The notes under the pieces are model-generated. The model was not told the origin of the DNA. It made no database searches and worked only from the letters and a program-made list of their open reading frames with translations. A stretch of DNA of 64,000 bases from JBDHWG01 sp046328525 (GTDB lineage: Bacteria; Chloroflexota; Anaerolineae; Epilineales; JAHCIE01): the NCBI GenBank assembly GCA_046328525.1, contig JAXLWK010000003.1:930001-994000 (forward strand), in the 5' to 3' direction. Position 1 is the stretch's first letter. Each line of letters opens with the position of its first letter. The translations under genes and the position numbers were made by a program. Below are positions 62,601 to 64,000 of this stretch, piece after piece.

Positions 62601-64000
62601 TCGTTAGCACAGGACGAGCAGTAGTCGTCGTCCACGTAGAGGTTCTGCGCCGCCGTCAAGACCTGCGTCGGCTCACCGACCGCCTTGGCGCCAAGCGCCT
62701 CAGCGTCGCCGACGCTGCCGAAGACCGATGGCGCGGCGGGACCGTCGCCATTCTGCACGAACACGGGTAGCTCGTTCAGTGGACGTGGCGCGGGTGACGG
62801 GCCGAGATCTAGCTCGTGGCGCATGGCCCGCTTGTAGGCGGTCGTCTCCTTCGCGCTCGCTGCCATCTGCGTCCCGAACGGCACGAGCAGCAGGTCGGAC
62901 GACTGGTCGCAGTTAGCATCTGCGCCCGCGGCGTACGGCGCCGACGCCGCTGCGCCGACATTGGAGAGCTGGGCCTGGATAGGATGGTTGGTCGCCAGGC
63001 TCGCGCTGCCCAGGACGAGGTAGGCGCGGCCGCTTACGGTGCCGAGCAGAACGTCATTTAGGCCGTCGGTGTTCACATCGCCGGCGGCGGCAATGAAACC
63101 GTTGGCTGGCACCGGGTAGCCGGTGAAGCTGACGTTGGCCGTCATGCTCATGCTCCAACCACTGGTACGACCGTAGGCAATGCGCGGCGCGTTACCGCTA
63201 CTGTAGGCAAAGTCGGGCAGCTTGTCGCCGTTGACGTCGCCCACCGCCACAATCTGCGCGCCGACCGGCATGTTGGTGTCGCCGGTGAAGCGCGCGTTAG
63301 CGCCCTGGACCGGGTTCACGGCGGTGGGGTTACCGACGCCGACATAGGACGGGCCGCCGAAGAACACGTAGACGCTGGCACTGCTCGCGCCGCTCAGCGC
63401 CTTGTTGGGGTCACCAATGGCGAAGTCAGCATACTGGTCGCCGTTGACGTCGCCGATGCCCGTCGCCACGGCGCCGCTCTTGTCCGTCAGAATGCTCGCC
63501 GCGACAATCGGCCGCGACAGCGTCTGCTGGTCATCCAGGGTGAACTTCTGCTTGGCCGCGAGCGGCCCGCTGGATGGGTTGCTACCCAGGACGAGGTAGA
63601 CGCTCCCCTTGCCATTGGAGCGGTTGGTGACGCCGATCAGGATGTCGCCGTAGCCGTCGCCGTTCACGTCGCCGGCGGGGGCGAGCCACTTGCCGACGTA
63701 GCCGTCGTTGACCGTAAAAATCTTGCCCTTCGACTTGTTCGAGGAATTGATGAGGGTCGTCGGATCGAGGGCGCCCATCGGCCCGACGCGGCTAAAGATG
63801 AGGTAGACCTGGTTGTTGAGCGGGTCGCCAATAAGCAGGTCGCTCAGGCCGTCGCCATTCACGTCGCCGGCCGGGGTGACAAACGCGCCAAGTTGGGCGC
63901 CGGGCTTGCCGACGAACGTGCTGGGCGAGCCCTTCAGGGCCAGGCCGTCGGGCGACAGCGGCCAGCCGCCGGGCTGCCCATACAGGATGGACACGCGGCC
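56672..64000 (-). CDS. Giant multidomain surface protein, 5' end outside window (at least 2440 aa)
   Basis: The frame is open to the window edge; the first possible start (GTG at 63994) falls inside an FG-GAP repeat (VSILYG), so the true start is beyond 64000. Visible order: FG-GAP integrin-like repeats (GDVNGDGLSDLLIGDP, GDVNGDGYGDILIG); three parallel beta-helices introduced by YCSSCANDG, YCEKCSNNG and YCAQCVNDG; Ig-like modules; a CBM9-like domain (VDGQINVAGGEWNASTEMLD); a DUF11-like module (YVVKVTNRDLEAHENAKLVL); Ig-like repeats; and the tail RLWLPTIIRLQ. The C-terminal half matches the 4119-residue protein module by module. It is upstream of, and probably cotranscribed with, the TolB-like gene. 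Confidence 0.88.
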   Translation of the reverse strand, partial: GRVSILYGQPGGWPLSPDGLALKGSPSTFVGKPGAQLGAFVTPAGDVNGDGLSDLLIGDPLNNQVYLIFSRVGPMGALDPTTLINSSNKSKGKIFTVNDGYVGKWLAPAGDVNGDGYGDILIGVTNRSNGKGSVYLVLGSNPSSGPLAAKQKFTLDDQQTLSRPIVAASILTDKSGAVATGIGDVNGDQYADFAIGDPNKALSGASSASVYVFFGGPSYVGVGNPTAVNPVQGANARFTGDTNMPVGAQIVAVGDVNGDKLPDFAYSSGNAPRIAYGRTSGWSMSMTANVSFTGYPVPANGFIAAAGDVNTDGLNDVLLGTVSGRAYLVLGSASLATNHPIQAQLSNVGAAASAPYAAGADANCDQSSDLLLVPFGTQMAASAKETTAYKRAMRHELDLGPSPAPRPLNELPVFVQNGDGPAAPSVFGSVGDAEALGAKAVGEPTQVLTAAQNLYVDDDYCSSCANDGHTWNTNAFATLQAALDKAAAGTSASAPGDTIIVGPGTYDKAIFHAGKNFITLHGVDPDAVFIDANGGTGIQVLPASEYSPTAGGLKGVVIENLTLRNAVTSIEVNYGGTAGSTDLSDPNTIRVRNVLFYQDRAGSKAVASNTSGIELRHNTLVANSSGVVLIQNTAAITNAVYLRDNLFVALPNAAPLPQWLQNNNTIHFSLLNTNNGFAGQTGTNADWLSAPSGTSMVQMTLTQAAFRAQPKQVFRLLSTSAARGKAADQTDLGYYTYHAPVYVNPTYCEKCSNNGHTWGVDAFNDIQSGINSGAQRVLIEPGLYRQRIYLVNGVSLFGTGAALSVLAPPNATSSFLVGAEGIKDAGVALLTITGDNHDDGLHVDAGGFISVTRSVIRNTPYAVKVTGSGTGATSAEALLVNNTLTNNQNGVTAASCGNLDVRNTIFAYHTAAALSYQGCAATKLHTFNDFWRNAPDLKIDSNNIDQPGAGEVFADPRFTDPDGQDFRPQDGAPVIRAGDPKDPTPPGTGGRVDIGYVQSSSAAVYVSGDYCAQCVNDGLEWQVNAFTTIQDGINHVPPIAGQWTVGVAPGYYIERVTPKSGVRLVGSGAEQTIIDADGAGAPVTLNGVTHVEVTGFGLQNSNAANAGIVVSGASNTITVTHNILQMNAGGAIFRNASSGVFGFNTVANNTGTALTLADAHTWVNARFNIFALNSGKGVNNNSVGLFQDGYNLFYQNAGGNTAGTVTLDPTDIVNRDPQFFDPNPYNPADYTLQATSPAVNTVPASDWQPVPLGGGDQADLGYKELLATPVTMMFGKQGTTCGAGNAGVSGVEVGVSYVPDASVPADSTVPTTWTAATLTSRGQAGSYWTLPINLASGGGIYQADGLYRLYTRPTDMAGNTLDSGDSRLYRASFIADSKSPTVSIITPTNGLATSAAAIAMETDVSDYVATGAGNQYNVARVYFDVDGTQIAARQLTAGAAAGTQRYRAVTALRDGSHSITAKAVDKAGNVGQSATSQVTVSTSRNEATLTIPAPSSAVISTTLALQGYVHFKDTSGSGQVKVKVDSNTTPVIATLDDSAAQATHWTANVTLGSEGAHTLAIGASRTAGASTPYTTTFSLTKDSTAPSVTVQAPSATVVNAVSFQGTASDGGSGLNSVEVSVDGGYTWSPATVNGTAWTYAWSAPPETDYATFPLRVHATDKAGNIGTQSATFIVDNLGPTPFGLTTASPTEGSHLTAPASVTLAWQPLDDGSGTVRTFAAADTITNTVPATTGTPLSGTSYTAQFSQAGDYYIHLAAQDAVGNLTVRHFGPWFVGARLASVPGPSWQSSIKVDGQINVAGGEWNASTEMLDRDPRIAPAHELWASFDGSAMYLGSRGARWPSVGRGYVYLDTVAGGTRSLWQPEGETALTAHYQLPFEADTLVVLDTAGSRVLRYDGSSWQLIQAPEVSIALGAQGDTEIRLPWSVLQTSVGASDVQLLAFGLAPNGTMPFTVFPTSNSLLGLWSDFYHWAGISPSTVPNAGQPQGYHVEMSVSSAPSTTSAVGPGQAIQYVVKVTNRDLEAHENAKLVLAASDGLQLQGLQGYPTPPAGQLWRIELGTLASGPLAPITATARLASDLSATGAVTLTALLETRTSPNQPTLALARLSHTVDPWRAAAQIDLAEGATMQSGRQVVRGTATAGPAGVGKVEVRVGDGAWQTARGTTAWQVEIEAPAADQFVLAARASDPFGLVGDVTMRTVTADNTAPAASITMPSNLVVSGATGHLEGTARDPFPSGGVISRVETQVGGAAWRPAVIVGQPGADGTVAWRQSWTLPTEEGVQHVVRVRAVDAAGNVGPASDPLTLTIDNKGPQSSIVSPQSGATLPEAGQNVLPGEMLAWGYATDGWGVGGVEVSVDGGVTWHKAEVGQAAAELVGQYGKAAQAGAVAELWAIVLPAPVGEVMVNSRAIDRAGNVEGMKAPVRITQTHEPPIRLWLPTIIRLQ
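56680..59000 (-). repeat. Tandem-duplicated 3' gene segment, copy 2
   Basis: Partner of 42340-44720: same module order and strong nucleotide similarity, clearest in the final ~1.3 kb. Confidence 0.75.

Noticed and set aside
1..64000. CRISPR arrays, tRNA or rRNA genes
   Set aside because: No regularly spaced direct repeats and no cloverleaf or rRNA signatures were seen; the repetitive tracts are Thr/Pro-coding linkers or protein-module repeats.

Overview
The window is GC-rich bacterial DNA, most probably from a member of the Chloroflexota. The clues are several very long secreted proteins with Thr/Pro linkers (TPTPT) and a recurring C-terminal Leu-Pro-hydrophobic motif (VYLPHL, VYLPLI, LWFPLI, LWLPTI), together with a high-affinity-type [NiFe] hydrogenase locus. 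That assignment is an inference; no rRNA or tRNA gene is present to confirm it. Nearly all genes lie on the minus strand.

Layout. 1-6.1 kb: the end of an NHL/VWA secreted protein, a shared terminator, a polytopic membrane protein, lgt, and a sulfite-oxidase-type molybdopterin protein. 6.4-15.7 kb: an operon for an arylsulfotransferase/FGE-fold/arylsulfotransferase fusion, a tandem metallophosphoesterase lipoprotein and an OmpR-type two-component system, preceded by PhoB-like direct repeats. 15.8-16 kb: a decayed rarA fragment. 16-24.1 kb: an operon starting from a consensus promoter with a CooC-like nickel-insertion ATPase, an FmdE-family protein, a complete peptide/nickel-type ABC transporter and an O-methyltransferase. 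The FmdE gene is interrupted by an in-frame UGA exactly at its conserved metal-ligand cysteine, and an 8-bp perfect hairpin follows at the spacing expected of a bacterial SECIS. It is the best candidate here for an undescribed selenoprotein. 24.1-31.6 kb: a [NiFe] hydrogenase operon (small subunit, five tandem paralogous one-TM proteins, large subunit, two protease-family proteins, a winged-helix Cys/His-tailed protein and a degenerate Rieske protein), driven by a TTGACA-20 bp-TATAAT promoter whose spacer is a palindrome. That is classic MerR architecture, and a MerR gene lies immediately upstream.

31.8-33.1 kb is an IS3-family element. 33.3-38.5 kb holds a NarL-type two-component system, two small membrane proteins and an FMN-barrel protein. 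38.7-42.3 kb is a graveyard and landing site for mobile DNA: comM and possible SMI1/KNR4 remnants, an IS630 element, an IS256 element with an 8-bp target duplication, and abutting IS982 and IS3 fragments.

42.3-64 kb encodes two paralogous giant surface proteins (4119 aa, and at least 2440 aa running off the window) separated by a TolB-like propeller protein. They are mosaics of Ca-binding TSP3 repeats, FG-GAP propeller repeats, parallel beta-helices each introduced by a YCxxCxNDG module, Ig-like domains and a CBM9-like domain.

Working together: the hydrogenase locus and the adjacent CooC/FmdE/ABC operon read as one functional neighbourhood for H2 oxidation and nickel supply or insertion. The hydrogenase lacks a visible cytochrome b, so the five small membrane proteins are the obvious candidates for its membrane anchor and quinone path.
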